Source: Anabaena subtropica FACHB-260
GTDB lineage: Bacteria; Cyanobacteriota; Cyanobacteriia; Cyanobacteriales; Nostocaceae
DNA length: 64,000 nt
NCBI RefSeq assembly: GCF_014697105.1
Contig: NZ_JACJRF010000028.1
Span: 1 to 64,000, forward strand
Direction: 5' to 3'
The notes beneath the pieces are model-generated. The model searched no databases. It saw nothing but the letters and a program-made list of their open reading frames with translations, and had not been told where the DNA came from. Every line of letters starts with the position of its first letter. Position 1 is the first letter of the stretch. Below are positions 17,935 through 27,827 of this stretch, piece after piece. Position numbers and translations under genes: made by a program.

Positions 17935-18999
17935 TCACTTACGGACTGTGACTGATGGATTAGCCCAAACGTTAACTTTACCGTCAAATCCGCCACTGGC
18001 TAGAACTTGTCCATCTGGACTAAAGGCGATCGCACTTACCCAATCACTGTGTCCAACCAGTGTATTTAACAACTCGCCTGTATATAAATCCCACAACTTA
18101 ATTCCATCTCTACCAGCACTAGCTAAAGTTTTACCATCGCGGTTGAGAGCGATCGCATTTACCCAATTGTTGTGTCCTGTCAAGGTGCGGGTTAGTTGTT
18201 CCGAGGGGAGATTCCAAACTTTAATAGTGCGATCGCTACTGGAACTGATTAAGTTTTGTCCGTCGGGTGTGAAGGCAACATCTGTAACTGTACCAGAATG
18301 GGCTGTAAATCCCCGGATTAATTCACCTGTACTTAAATTCCATAATTTAATTACACCTCTGGTATCACCACTAGCCAGAGTTTGACCATCTGAACTCATT
18401 GCCAGGGTATAAATTCTGTTATCAAAGCGTACTAGAGTAGTCAATGGACGTTGTTGGAGTAAATCCCATACCCGAATCCCATCTAAAGCACCACTGACAA
18501 GGACTTTACTATCAGAAGATACAGCTAAGGACATGACACTAGCAGTATGTCCCACGAAAGAGCGTGTAAATTGATTATTCTTGAGATTCCATATATTAAT
18601 AATATTGTCAGCGCCAGAACTAACTAGGGTTTGTCCATCTGGGGAAATTACCAAAGACTCCACAGCAGTTTTCTGGGCTTTGTTGATAGTTCCTACTCTT
18701 TTGCCGGTTGCTGGGTTCCAAAGACGAATTACACCATCGTTGTAAGCGCCACCACTAACAAGAGTCTGACCATCAGGACTGAAAGTTAAAGATTTTACCC
18801 TACCTGAATGGGCTGTGAGGCTATGGAGGAGACTGGGGTTGCTAAATCCTCCTGTTGGCTGTTGATTGGGTATGATTTGAACTGTATCAGCTGCATTTGC
18901 CTTTACCCCTTGTCCAAGATTTAGGGACACAGCGATGACCTGCAAAGGGATGTAGCCCATTGCAGCCATGAATAGGAATATAAAATATGGGCGTACCAT
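17935..18999 (-). CDS. Exported or membrane-anchored seven-bladed WD40 repeat protein
   Basis: The roughly 354-residue protein begins with a hydrophobic segment (MVRPYFIFLFMAAMGYIPLQVIAVS), likely a signal peptide or anchor. Seven WD40 repeats follow, each ending in IRLW, INIW, IRVW, IKLW, IKVW, IKLW or VNVW, enough for a closed seven-bladed propeller. It is probably a periplasmic scaffold for protein interactions. The partner is unknown. The frame runs to a GTG at 19032, but ATG at 18999 with GGGG upstream is preferred. The 'SPDGQTLASGG' consensus repeats at DNA level. Confidence 0.88.
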   Translation of the reverse strand: MVRPYFIFLFMAAMGYIPLQVIAVSLNLGQGVKANAADTVQIIPNQQPTGGFSNPSLLHSLTAHSGRVKSLTFSPDGQTLVSGGAYNDGVIRLWNPATGKRVGTINKAQKTAVESLVISPDGQTLVSSGADNIINIWNLKNNQFTRSFVGHTASVMSLAVSSDSKVLVSGALDGIRVWDLLQQRPLTTLVRFDNRIYTLAMSSDGQTLASGDTRGVIKLWNLSTGELIRGFTAHSGTVTDVAFTPDGQNLISSSSDRTIKVWNLPSEQLTRTLTGHNNWVNAIALNRDGKTLASAGRDGIKLWDLYTGELLNTLVGHSDWVSAIAFSPDGQVLASGGFDGKVNVWANPSVTVRK

Positions 19000-19116
19000 A
19001 ACATACCCCCGTCTTGTTACCTTACTCCTCACTGTTTTTCCTCACCAGATTAAATACACCAATCAACTAATAGTCGAGTGAATACTCAACACTCATGACT
19101 CAGCACTCACCACTCC

Positions 19117-19413
19117 TTAGTACGGTGGTTTTTTCTTTTGAACACTCAGCATTGGTAGAGTCGGACTAGATGAGCGAGGCGGTAAGTAATGTTGTACCAC
19201 CGGCTCCTCTGGTACTGGGCGACGCTGTTGACTACTACGCCAAAACTTCCAAGCAAGACTGATACCTGCTGTTCCTAAACCAACAGCAAATAATGACCAG
19301 CTATCATCTAATCCACCAATCAGCGCATCCACCACGCCCATCGTGATTAACACACTAATTACTGGCTCTTTCCTGTAGGCTGACTTTAAAAAACGAGGTA
19401 AAACAAAATTCAT
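19117..19413 (-). CDS. Conserved small membrane protein
   Basis: The 98-residue protein has one or two hydrophobic segments (VISVLITMGVVDALIGGL and SWSLFAVGLGTAGISLAWKFW) and a basic, Pro-rich tail ending QKKKPPY. No family function is recognised. Its composition and position between intergenic repeats suggest a real cyanobacterial gene. ATG at 19413; a GTG three bases upstream is possible. Confidence 0.65.
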   Translation of the reverse strand: MNFVLPRFLKSAYRKEPVISVLITMGVVDALIGGLDDSWSLFAVGLGTAGISLAWKFWRSSQQRRPVPEEPVVQHYLPPRSSSPTLPMLSVQKKKPPY

Positions 19414-19823
19414 CACAGCGTGGTTTGTCCAGATAACCTTTTGCGTAAATTCACCAAGAGTACCTCACTTAAGAACTGCCCTTCTGAATAAAAGACATCT
19501 TACAAAAAGATTATAATTTCTTCAGTGGGGTTTAAGTGTAGTCACTCACTCTATTACATGAAGTCTTTGCAAGTTTAAGATATAACTAACACTTTCTTAA
19601 ATATGCTTCATATTTGTAAAGCAATTTGTGTGAGATAGTTCACTATAAATTTATACGAGCGATACTAGCTAGAACATCTAGCTGATCTAACTCTGCTAAT
19701 TACTAGCTTACAACTTTAATATTGGTTTCAGTCTTGTAGGGGGGAGATGAGTTAGTTGAGGAAGTATAGGGAGATGAGGGAGTAGATGAGAATTTCAACT
19801 CAGCACTCCCCACCCCCTCAATA
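19414..19823. other. Intergenic region
   Basis: No gene is seen. From about 19739 to 19816 the plus strand is G- and A-rich (GGGGGGAGATGAG and similar words), followed by CTCAGCACTCCCCACCCCC. This belongs to the G-rich dispersed repeat type described for 23577-23610. The upstream half is AT-rich. Confidence 0.45.
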
Positions 19824-19994
19824 TTATTTAAGGCCAAGCCAAGCTAAAACACCTTGATTGGTGGCATACTCAATGACTACCATCAAAAGAAAACCAATCA
19901 TGGCAGCTCGACCATTCAAGCGTTCTGCATATTCATTAAAGCCAAATTTTGGCTCTTCTAGTTTGGGTGTGACTGTTGGCTGTGTTTGGGACAT
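19824..19994 (-). CDS. High-light-inducible (HLI/SCP) small chlorophyll-binding protein
   Basis: The 56-residue one-helix protein has the chlorophyll a/b-binding family motif ERLNGRAAMIGFLLMVVIEY. Glu and Asn/Arg in this helix ligate chlorophyll. HLI proteins protect photosystem assembly intermediates and carry pigments under light stress, in the thylakoid membrane. The longest frame starts at 20018, but ATG at 19994 (MSQTQPTVTP) is the family-like start, with AAGAGG about 10 bases upstream. Confidence 0.92.
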   Translation of the reverse strand: MSQTQPTVTPKLEEPKFGFNEYAERLNGRAAMIGFLLMVVIEYATNQGVLAWLGLK

Positions 19995-20304
19995 TTTTGG
20001 AAGACCTCTTTTCGGCAAACGGGACTTAATAATGAGTTTTGAGCTAATTGCGATACTGAAATTAAAAGGTAGCTAGAAAAAGCTAGTACCTTACTATTTT
20101 CAGAAGCTATGCAAAGGCTGTTTAACAAATTGTAATTAATCTTTATATATTGTAGAGGCAGTGGGGCAATAGTCAAGGGTAAGAGTTTGAGGCTTAAGTA
20201 TAGGGACTGGGCAAAATAAAGTTGTAGATAGCTATCCACAATACGGAAGTGTCAGTCTGAGACTGGCAGGCTAAATTAAACAAAAAATTTATCAGAGGCG
20301 TTAC
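19995..20304. other. Divergent control region, HLI / ald
   Basis: No gene. The region is shared by two divergent genes. CAGTC-TGA-GACTG at 20253-20265 is a small dyad 40 bases before the ald start codon and could be an operator or the base of a leader hairpin. Confidence 0.45.
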
Positions 20305-21396
20305 ATGGAAATCGGTGTTCCTAAAGAAACTAAAGATCAAGAATTTCGCGTAGGTTTAAGTCCTGCTAGCGTGCGGGTATTGCAGGAAAATGGTCATAGC
20401 ATCTATGTTCAAACCCAAGCTGGTAGTGGTGCTGGGTTTACGGATGATGATTATCGCAGTGCAGGGGCAGAAATTGTCCCCACAGTAGAAGCTGTTTGGA
20501 ATCGAGAGTTAGTAGTCAAAGTTAAAGAACCCCTGAAAAGTGAGTACCACTTTTTACAGAAAGGGCAGATATTGTTTACTTATCTGCATTTAGCAGCAGA
20601 TCGCCAATTAACAGAGCATTTAATTGATTCTGGCATTTGTGCGATCGCTTACGAAACCGTAGAGCAACCAGGGGCAAACAGACTCCCACTACTGACCCCC
20701 ATGAGCATTATTGCTGGTCGGTTAGCGGTACAATTTGGGGCGCGCTATTTGGAACGTCAACAAGGTGGTAGAGGTGTGCTGCTTGGTGGTGTCCCTGGAG
20801 TGAAGCCAGGAAAAGTAGTAATTCTGGGTGGTGGTGTAGTTGGTACGGAAGCTGCACGGATTGCTGTAGGTATGGGTGCAGCAGTGCAGATTTTAGATGT
20901 AAATGTTGAGCGTTTATCTTATTTAGAAACTTTGTTTGGTTCTAGAGTTGAATTACTTTACAGTAGTTCTGCTCACATTGAAGCCGCAGTCAAAGAAGCA
21001 GATTTACTCGTTGGCGCTGTTTTGGTATTAGGACGCAAAGCGCCAATTTTAGTATCCCATGAATTAGTTAAACAAATGCACCCTGGTTCAGTCATCGTTG
21101 ACGTGGCGGTTGATCAAGGTGGTTGTGTGGAAACCTTACACCCTACATCTCACACCAACCCTACATACATTCAAGAAGGTGTAGTGCATTATGGCGTTCC
21201 GAATATGCCAGGTGCAGTACCTTGGACAGCAACCCAAGCACTCAACAACAGTACACTACCTTACGTTGTGCAGTTGGCAAACCAAGGACTAAAAGCACTG
21301 GAAGTTAATCTACCACTGGCCAAGGGTTTAAATGTGCAGAATCATCGTTTAGTACATCCGGCGGTACAAGAGGTTTTTCCTGATTTGGTCAATTAA
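20305..21396 (+). CDS. ald: Alanine dehydrogenase
   Basis: The 363-residue NAD-dependent enzyme interconverts L-alanine and pyruvate plus ammonia. N-terminal [20 protein letters not shown] is the family signature. The Rossmann motif [22 protein letters not shown] starts near residue 171. [23 protein letters not shown] near the C-terminus is also diagnostic. In heterocystous cyanobacteria Ald contributes to alanine catabolism and diazotrophic growth. ATG at 20305 follows GAGG with a 6-base spacer. Confidence 0.97.
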   Translation: MEIGVPKETKDQEFRVGLSPASVRVLQENGHSIYVQTQAGSGAGFTDDDYRSAGAEIVPTVEAVWNRELVVKVKEPLKSEYHFLQKGQILFTYLHLAADRQLTEHLIDSGICAIAYETVEQPGANRLPLLTPMSIIAGRLAVQFGARYLERQQGGRGVLLGGVPGVKPGKVVILGGGVVGTEAARIAVGMGAAVQILDVNVERLSYLETLFGSRVELLYSSSAHIEAAVKEADLLVGAVLVLGRKAPILVSHELVKQMHPGSVIVDVAVDQGGCVETLHPTSHTNPTYIQEGVVHYGVPNMPGAVPWTATQALNNSTLPYVVQLANQGLKALEVNLPLAKGLNVQNHRLVHPAVQEVFPDLVN

Positions 21397-21453
21397 TTAC
21401 ATTATGCGTTTCAGGGGAACACCAAATAATAAATTATTCCCAATTGACCGTTA

Positions 21454-21518
21454 GTAGGGTGCGTCAGTATGAATAATTTCTTGGTACAGCTAGGTTTTTT
21501 CGCACTGATGCACCCTAC
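21454..21518. repeat. MITE-like element, copy 1 (inverted relative to copies 2 and 3)
   Basis: It starts GTAGGGTGCGTCAGT and ends CTGATGCACCCTAC, so the termini are inverted repeats with one mismatch. The interior, reverse-complemented, matches the copies at 46602 and 55869 closely (for example CCAAGAAATTATTCATACTG). Similarity with copy 2 continues about 35 bases beyond the right end. It lies between ald and the TPR gene. A 72-codon frame through it is an artefact of the repeat. Confidence 0.75.
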
Positions 21519-21667
21519 CATTTTTGGTATTTTTTTATCTGGGAGTCCCCAGTTGTCAGTTGTTTTTGGATCTGACCTTGTTGTCCCTAAAGTTATAGTT
21601 CTTGGTGAGACGCTACGCATTTGTGTAGCGTCCCTGAGAGGAGTTTCTTCCCCTTCTCCATTGCTAA

Positions 21668-22606
21668 TTATCGACCTGCACTATTGAGGTTATTGACAGC
21701 ACTATTGCGTTCACGTTCAATTTGTTGTACCAATTGTCTGGGGAGTTGAGATTTTTTGGTTAAGGCTTTGTCAAAATTAGCGATCGCTTCTCGAATTAGT
21801 TGCTGACTTTTTTCTTGTCTACCCTGCGCTGTGAGGATTTGGGCTTTAAGATAGTACAATTCTGGGTTATCTGAAGCTGCTTTGATTGCCTGGTTAGAGT
21901 AATCTAAAGCTTGAGCGTACTGTCTTAAATCACGGTAGGCAAGTGCAATACCTCTGTTAGTCAAATACTGAGGAGCCGCATTTTTTTGTAGGCGATTAAT
22001 TGCCTCATCTGGGTTGGCAAAGGGTAAACTGACAGATAGCATCAAATCCATATAGCCCTTGAGCAAGTTCAATTCTGGATCTCTTGGAGAAATAGCTTCT
22101 GCTCTATCCATATATTCATAAACTTGTCTAAGACGACTCAAGGCTTGGGGTGCGCCTCTGAGTGTACCTTCACGGGTGATAATTGCGGCTCCTTCTAAAA
22201 AATGTCCTACAGCTATGTATATATTGCCCCGTAATGGGTCAGTTGCCAGTAACTTTTGCCCAGTTACTAGAGTTTTTCCGCCGTAATTATCCAGCCCTGC
22301 CAAATCGTTATTAATGTACGCTAAAGATGCCTTCATGGCATAAGCTAGAGGCTCATTTGATTCGCTGGATATTGCTTGATTGAGGTGACGCTCTGCGGTT
22401 GGATAATCACCCTGTTGAAAAACTGCCTTAAACGCAGCTTCTGTATTGTCACCAATTTTACGCGGTTCACTTGTGCGGAAAGGATCGCCAGCCCATGAGG
22501 GATTGATTGCCAGAGTAAATGCGATCGCTACTCCAACACTCCCTTGAGCAAGTCTAGTTAGTTGAGAATATATTATTGAGTGAGGAGAGGAAAAATTTCT
22601 AGTCAT
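21668..22606 (-). CDS. Exported TPR-repeat protein (Sll0314-like)
   Basis: The 312-residue protein has a signal peptide (VGVAIAFTLAINPSWAGDP, cleavage likely after SWA). Helical repeats follow (FQQGDYPTAERHLNQAIS..., NRGIALAYRDLRQYAQALDYSNQAIKA, LYYLKAQILTAQGRQEKSQQLIREA), typical of TPR. It resembles the cyanobacterial family around Synechocystis Sll0314, whose function I do not know. It probably acts in the periplasm as a binding scaffold. ATG at 22606 has the right position for the signal peptide. Confidence 0.8.
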   Translation of the reverse strand: MTRNFSSPHSIIYSQLTRLAQGSVGVAIAFTLAINPSWAGDPFRTSEPRKIGDNTEAAFKAVFQQGDYPTAERHLNQAISSESNEPLAYAMKASLAYINNDLAGLDNYGGKTLVTGQKLLATDPLRGNIYIAVGHFLEGAAIITREGTLRGAPQALSRLRQVYEYMDRAEAISPRDPELNLLKGYMDLMLSVSLPFANPDEAINRLQKNAAPQYLTNRGIALAYRDLRQYAQALDYSNQAIKAASDNPELYYLKAQILTAQGRQEKSQQLIREAIANFDKALTKKSQLPRQLVQQIERERNSAVNNLNSAGR

Positions 22607-22897
22607 TGTCAGCCTCAGAATAATTGCGGTTGAAAAAGTTGTGTATGTTACTTAAAATACAAAAAATTTAGTTATAATTTGCGTGTGTCGCCAACAAAAT
22701 AGCTCTTAAACTTAGACTTAAGTAAAAATGCTAAGTTCCCAAAATCACTGTAATTACTGCTTTTGGGCAATCTGTCACAATGGAACAGTCAGGATAATTC
22801 TTGCTGTTAGATAAATCTTTGGCGAATTTTCCCATTTCTCTAGTTGTAGTTAATCTTAGTTAGTGAGTTCTTTGCCAACTTTTGGTAATCTTAACAA

Positions 22898-23572
22898 ATG
22901 CTCTATCTCCGAAATCTGACTTACCATCCCACCGCTTGCCCAACAGCAATCCTCAAATCCATTAACTTAGAACTACCTCCCCAAAAGCTGGGTTTGATTA
23001 TCGGCCCAAGCGGTTCTGGTAAAAGTACTTTATTAGAAATTTTATCTGGACTAGCCGAACCAACTTCTGGTGCAGCCCTCTGGCGAGAACAAGAACTCAT
23101 AGCCGAACAGTTACAACAATTGGCTGGGTTAGTATTTCAGTTTCCAGAACGACACTTTTGCGGTGGCACTATTTTAGAAGAATTACGTATAGGGCATCCC
23201 GAATTAGGGATAGAGAGAGTTAGGCAAGCATTAAGTGAAGTAGGCTTAGAACATTTATCCCTCTCTGCTGCACCTTACGCCTTGAGTGGCGGTCAACAAC
23301 GACGGTTAGCTTTAGCAGTACAATTAATTCGCCAACCCAATATATTATTACTAGACGAACCGACAGCAGGCTTAGATTGGTCAATGCGTCAGCAATTAGT
23401 AAATTTATTAGCGAAACTCAAACAAGACTGGACACTATTAGTAGTAACACATGATGCTGGTGATTTGTTGGCGATCGCTGACCGTTGTTGGACACTCAAG
23501 CACGGCGAACTCATATCTGTGGATCCAGCGACACTAGAAGCCAAAGCCAAGGAACCACAACCTGCGGCGTGA
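22898..23572 (+). CDS. ABC transporter ATPase, ECF/CbiO-like
   Basis: The 224-residue ATPase contains Walker A GPSGSGKST, Q-loop FQFPERHF (the ECF-type A-component hallmark is FQ-x-P), signature LSGGQQRRLALAVQL, Walker B ILLLDEP and the switch His in THDAGDLL. The cytosolic ATPase would energise uptake of a vitamin or metal. No membrane partner is adjacent, so it must pair with subunits encoded elsewhere. Homologues include plant chloroplast NAP14-type proteins. It is followed by G-rich repeats and then rsmG. Confidence 0.87.
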   Translation: MLYLRNLTYHPTACPTAILKSINLELPPQKLGLIIGPSGSGKSTLLEILSGLAEPTSGAALWREQELIAEQLQQLAGLVFQFPERHFCGGTILEELRIGHPELGIERVRQALSEVGLEHLSLSAAPYALSGGQQRRLALAVQLIRQPNILLLDEPTAGLDWSMRQQLVNLLAKLKQDWTLLVVTHDAGDLLAIADRCWTLKHGELISVDPATLEAKAKEPQPAA

Positions 23573-23576
23573 GAAG

Positions 23577-23610
23577 AGGCAGGGGAGCAGGGGAGCAGGG
23601 GGCAGTGGAG
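23577..23610. repeat. G-rich short tandem repeat
   Basis: Consecutive GGGGAGCA-type units (AGGGGAGCAGGGGAGCAGGG) lie between the ABC ATPase and rsmG. The same sequence type appears in frame inside the U32 gene (49053-49105) and the porin gene (62051-62083), and between genes near 30500. Confidence 0.75.
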
Positions 23611-23646
23611 CAAAAACTATTAGCAACTGACAACTGACATCGACTA

Positions 23647-24375
23647 ATGACTAACTCATTGCCAGAAATTTGGCAGCAAACTCTCAATTGGCAACCTACT
23701 GACTCACAGCAGGCGCAATTTCAGCAGCTTTATGAATTGATTCTAGAAGGTAATCGTCAGTTAAATTTAACTCGCATCACTGAACCTCAAGAATTTTGGG
23801 AAAAACATTTGTGGGATTCGCTGCGAGGAATTGCGCCACAGCAACAATTTATCCCATCGTTACAAGTGGGTGCATCTGTGATCGATATTGGTACAGGTGC
23901 AGGGTTTCCTGGCGTTCCTGTGGCAATCATTGCACCTAATTCTACAATTACCCTTGTAGATTCAACGCGGAAAAAGATTACTTTTATTGAGAAAATTTTG
24001 AGCGAACTTGCTCTAACTAATGCTAAAACTCTGGTTGCAAGAGCTGAAGAAATTGGTCAACAACCAGAACATCGACAAAAGTATGATGTCGCTTTAATCC
24101 GCGCGGTTGGTACGGCTTCAGCTTGTGCAGAATATACTTTACCTTTATTAAAGCAAGGTGGTTTAGCAGTAATTTATCGGGGTACTTGGACAGACGAAGA
24201 AACAACAGCTTTAGAAAATGCTGTAAATCAGTTGGGTGGCGCAGTTGAATTAGTGGAAAAGTTTACGACTCCTCTAACTAACAGCATCCGTCACTGCCTG
24301 TACTTGCGGAAGGTAGGAACCACATCAGCAAATTTTCCGCGTGCTGTTGGCGTACCCAGTCAAAAGCCCTTGTAG
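23647..24375 (+). CDS. rsmG: 16S rRNA (guanine-N7)-methyltransferase RsmG
   Basis: The 242-residue SAM methyltransferase methylates N7 of G527 (E. coli numbering) in 16S rRNA. The SAM motif VIDIGTGAGFPGVPVAI, followed by TLVDSTRKKITFIEKIL, is diagnostic, as is the N-terminal LNLTRITEPQEFWEKHLWDSL. The last 16 bases overlap the 3' end of the convergent hybrid kinase gene. Loss of rsmG gives low-level streptomycin resistance in other bacteria. Confidence 0.96.
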   Translation: MTNSLPEIWQQTLNWQPTDSQQAQFQQLYELILEGNRQLNLTRITEPQEFWEKHLWDSLRGIAPQQQFIPSLQVGASVIDIGTGAGFPGVPVAIIAPNSTITLVDSTRKKITFIEKILSELALTNAKTLVARAEEIGQQPEHRQKYDVALIRAVGTASACAEYTLPLLKQGGLAVIYRGTWTDEETTALENAVNQLGGAVELVEKFTTPLTNSIRHCLYLRKVGTTSANFPRAVGVPSQKPL

Positions 24376-27300
24376 AGTAAACTGGCAATTGCTTGTACCA
24401 AATCTTTGGGGTCTACTGGTTTAGATAGATGTCGTTGAAAGCCTGCGGCTATAGCCTTTCGTTGATTAAATTCTCCTGGATATGCACTCAGAGCGATCGC
24501 CGGAATTTGTCCACCTTGTTCTGATGACCAAGCTCTTACTTGCTGCATCAACATATACCCATCCATATCAGGCATAGCAATATCGCACACCAGTATATCT
24601 AATGGGCTTTGTTTCAAAACTTGTAATGCTTCGATAGCTGATGCTGTTGCTATCACCTCAGCACCAGATTGTTGAATTAAGTAAACTACTAAATCTCGTA
24701 TATCTGCTTCATCATCAACTACCAGAACGCGCACACCATGCAAATTGCACAAATTTTCTGGGAGAATTTCATTTTGCTGAGAGTTGGGTTGGCGATTCAC
24801 CTGTGGTAATTTGACGGTAAATGTTGCACCCTGATTTTCTCCCAGACTTTGGGCATAAACTCTGCCACCGTGCATTTCCACAATATGACGTGCGATCGCC
24901 AAACCTAATCCTAAACCACCAAACTTACGTGTTGTCGCACTATCTGCTTGTCGGAATATCTCGAATACGTAAGGCAAAAATTCTTGACTAATTCCCTGAC
25001 CGGTATCGCTGACTTGAAGCTGTGCATAATTACCAGTAGATTCTAGTTTAATAGTTACTTGACCGCCTTCTGGCGTAAACTTCACTGCATTAGATAGTAA
25101 ATTCCAGACTACTTGTTGCAGACGGCCTGCATCACCGAGAAAAGGACTGACCCCAGGAGTAAATTCGGTAAAAATTTGAATTGATTTAGCTTCAGCCGCT
25201 AACCTGAATGTTTCCTTGGCTGCTTCAATAATTGTAGGAAAATATACATGAGAAAGATTAAGTGTAAATTTACCTTGCAAGATCCGAGAAATATCTAATA
25301 AATCTTCGACTAGTTGGGTTTGTAATTTGGCATTGCGCTCAATTGTTTCTAAGGCGATCGCCGCTTTCTCTGGCTTGAGCTTGCCAGCCCGCAACAAGTT
25401 TGTCCAACCAATAATAGGATTGAGGGGAGTCCGCAACTCATGGGATAAAACGGCCAGAAATTCATCTTTAATTCGACTGGTGACTTCTGCTGCTTCCCGT
25501 GCTGCTTGTTCCCGTTGTAGTAATTCTTCCCGTTCTACTTCTACTTGCTTGCGTTCACTGATATCCAGGATAATTCCTACAAAACGCTCAACTTCCCCCT
25601 GGTAATTGCGAATGACTCGCCCTTTCGATGCTAACCAAAGTATAGTGCCATCCTGACGCAGAATGCGGTATTCATCATAGTATTCCTCACCTTGGGTAAA
25701 CACAGCTTCTACAGCCTGCATTGTGCGATCGCGATCGTCAGGATGGATAAAATCTAGCCAAGAGCGAAAACCTGGTTTATTAGTACCTCGTTCTAACCCC
25801 AACAAATCCCAGATACCTTCCGACCAAGATACCTGATTCGTTTGCACATTCCAATCCCAAGTACCAATTTTGGCTACTCGTTGCGCTAGTCTTAGTCTTT
25901 GCTCACTCTCTCGCAGTGCTTGCTCTGTTTGCTTATGTCCGCTAATATCGCGGGAGACAGCAACGACACCTTCAATCAGCTGCTCTGGATTATGCAGGGG
26001 TGTGAGAATATATTCGTAGTAATGGAGTCCTTCTGGAGTCTGGTAGCTATTTTCGGCTTTAATCGGTTGTCCTGTTTGGATTACTGCTTCTCTTTCAATG
26101 TCCAGCAGATTCAGCATTTCTAAGCTGTTTGCGGGTAAATTCAGTTCTCGCCAAGTCTTACCCACCATTTCTTCAGGGGTTAATCCCAGAATAGCTGCGC
26201 CACCCCCACTCACATATTGATAACGACCAAGTAAATCAAATATATAGATGTGATCAACCGAGGCGGAAAGAATGGCCTGTAATACATTTGCCTGGTGTTG
26301 AATTTGGGTGAGTAAGTGACGCGTCTTTTCCTCTACCTGTTTACGCTCTGTGATATCCAAAAATGCAGCCACTGCACCTCTAGATTTGTCTAAATTATCT
26401 ACTAGGGGAGCAGCATAACCAAACAAATTAAATATTCTGCCGTCATCTCTAACAAGATCAACTTCAGTTCCTTTGACTTCCGTTTTATGAATAGCAGCAT
26501 ATCGCAAAGGAAATTCTTCGGGAGGGAGTTCTTGACCTTCTCGTAATAACTTGTATGACGAACAAAACGTATCAAGTAGGGTGTCAGAAATATTCGTTCT
26601 TGGTTCAAGACCCAAAATTTGAGCAAAAGCTGGGTTGGCTCTAACTTGTTTAAATTCCGGGTCTTGGGTGATGAGAATGCCAATTGGAATTAACTCAAAC
26701 AAAGTTTTCATATCTTGGTTGAGAGATGCGATCGCCATCTCTCTCGCTGCAAGTGCTATTGCCATCTCATCAATCGCACGAGCCAATTTCCCAAGCTCTC
26801 CTGATGTATGAGCAATTTCGCTACGTGCATTCAGTTGACCACTACCCAAAGTTTGCGCTGTTCGCACCAAAGATTGCACTTGGCGGATCAGGAAAACATT
26901 TCCACCCACCCAAGCAGCAACTAATGCCAAGATTGTTACAGTACCTAACCCAAGCAAATTACTAACTAATAGCCAGTTAGCATGGTCAAGCACAACCGCC
27001 ACAGGAACACCGACGCTGATATAAGCATCAGGATTAAAAGGGTCGTCACCTAACGGTACAAATGCAAATATCCTGCGGACACCATCCAGACCAGTGATTT
27101 CACATACACCTTCACCACCAGTCGTTTTCATTTGAACAAAAGCATCCTGTGGTAAAGACTTACCCAACCACTTTTCTGCTTCAGGATAACGGACTAAGAG
27201 TATTCCCTTTTGGTTAACAACACTTAATACCGCGTCTTCTGGCAATTGTACCTGAGCTGCTAACTGATTCCACTGGTCTAAATCAAGGGCAGCCATGACT

Positions 27301-27827
27301 ACAGATTGCACTTGATCAACTTTGTTGAGGACAGGGAAAGCGAAGCTAACAGTTGGTTTTTTGGTGATGCGACCGATTTGATAGTCTCCTACTACAAACT
27401 TGTGGGTTTGCAAAGCACTTTTAAAATAGCTACGGTCTGTAACATTCACTCTGCCGGAATAAGTTATACCACTGCAAATAATATTTCCTTGAGTATCAAT
27501 CACTGCAAGGTTGCCATAAGTAGGATACTGTTGGAGGAGATCAGCTAGTAATTGATGACAATCTGGTGAGTTACCCTGACGAATAATTGGCATCTGTGCC
27601 AATACCGTGAGCAGTTGACGAGTTCCCTCGACCATTTGCCTTTGGTTGTTAGCAGCTAATCTTACTAGCCGTAGCGTGTTTTCTTGCGCTTCAGTGATGG
27701 CGGCACGTCTTTGTTCGGAAGCAGAATAGAGAATTAGTCCTAATGCGGGAATGACCGCTAAGAGGACGAGAAGTAATAAACGAGTGCGAAGGCTGGATAG
27801 GAATGAGCAATTTAACCAGGAAGGCAT
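24360..27827 (-). CDS. Membrane hybrid sensor histidine kinase with three PAS domains
   Basis: The 1155-residue protein has TM1 (about 16-35), an extracytoplasmic Cache-like sensor domain (about 36-287) and TM2 (about 288-312). HAMP (about 313-365) and three PAS or PAS/PAC domains (about 375-490, 510-630 and 645-770) follow. A HisKA domain has phosphorylated His796 (SHELRTPLNP), then a HATPase domain (NLLSNAVKF; GQGIS; GGLGLGLAI) and a C-terminal receiver with Asp1082 (VCDIAMPDMDG). It should sense an external small ligand and relay phosphate to an unlinked partner. No response regulator is adjacent. It overlaps rsmG by 16 bases at the 3' end. Confidence 0.93.
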   Translation of the reverse strand: MPSWLNCSFLSSLRTRLLLLVLLAVIPALGLILYSASEQRRAAITEAQENTLRLVRLAANNQRQMVEGTRQLLTVLAQMPIIRQGNSPDCHQLLADLLQQYPTYGNLAVIDTQGNIICSGITYSGRVNVTDRSYFKSALQTHKFVVGDYQIGRITKKPTVSFAFPVLNKVDQVQSVVMAALDLDQWNQLAAQVQLPEDAVLSVVNQKGILLVRYPEAEKWLGKSLPQDAFVQMKTTGGEGVCEITGLDGVRRIFAFVPLGDDPFNPDAYISVGVPVAVVLDHANWLLVSNLLGLGTVTILALVAAWVGGNVFLIRQVQSLVRTAQTLGSGQLNARSEIAHTSGELGKLARAIDEMAIALAAREMAIASLNQDMKTLFELIPIGILITQDPEFKQVRANPAFAQILGLEPRTNISDTLLDTFCSSYKLLREGQELPPEEFPLRYAAIHKTEVKGTEVDLVRDDGRIFNLFGYAAPLVDNLDKSRGAVAAFLDITERKQVEEKTRHLLTQIQHQANVLQAILSASVDHIYIFDLLGRYQYVSGGGAAILGLTPEEMVGKTWRELNLPANSLEMLNLLDIEREAVIQTGQPIKAENSYQTPEGLHYYEYILTPLHNPEQLIEGVVAVSRDISGHKQTEQALRESEQRLRLAQRVAKIGTWDWNVQTNQVSWSEGIWDLLGLERGTNKPGFRSWLDFIHPDDRDRTMQAVEAVFTQGEEYYDEYRILRQDGTILWLASKGRVIRNYQGEVERFVGIILDISERKQVEVEREELLQREQAAREAAEVTSRIKDEFLAVLSHELRTPLNPIIGWTNLLRAGKLKPEKAAIALETIERNAKLQTQLVEDLLDISRILQGKFTLNLSHVYFPTIIEAAKETFRLAAEAKSIQIFTEFTPGVSPFLGDAGRLQQVVWNLLSNAVKFTPEGGQVTIKLESTGNYAQLQVSDTGQGISQEFLPYVFEIFRQADSATTRKFGGLGLGLAIARHIVEMHGGRVYAQSLGENQGATFTVKLPQVNRQPNSQQNEILPENLCNLHGVRVLVVDDEADIRDLVVYLIQQSGAEVIATASAIEALQVLKQSPLDILVCDIAMPDMDGYMLMQQVRAWSSEQGGQIPAIALSAYPGEFNQRKAIAAGFQRHLSKPVDPKDLVQAIASLLYKGF

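Noticed and set aside
21469-21687. 72-codon frame through MITE copy 1
   Set aside because: It arises from the repeat; a similar start (MNNFLV...LGF) appears on the minus strand of MITE copy 2 at 46564-46800.
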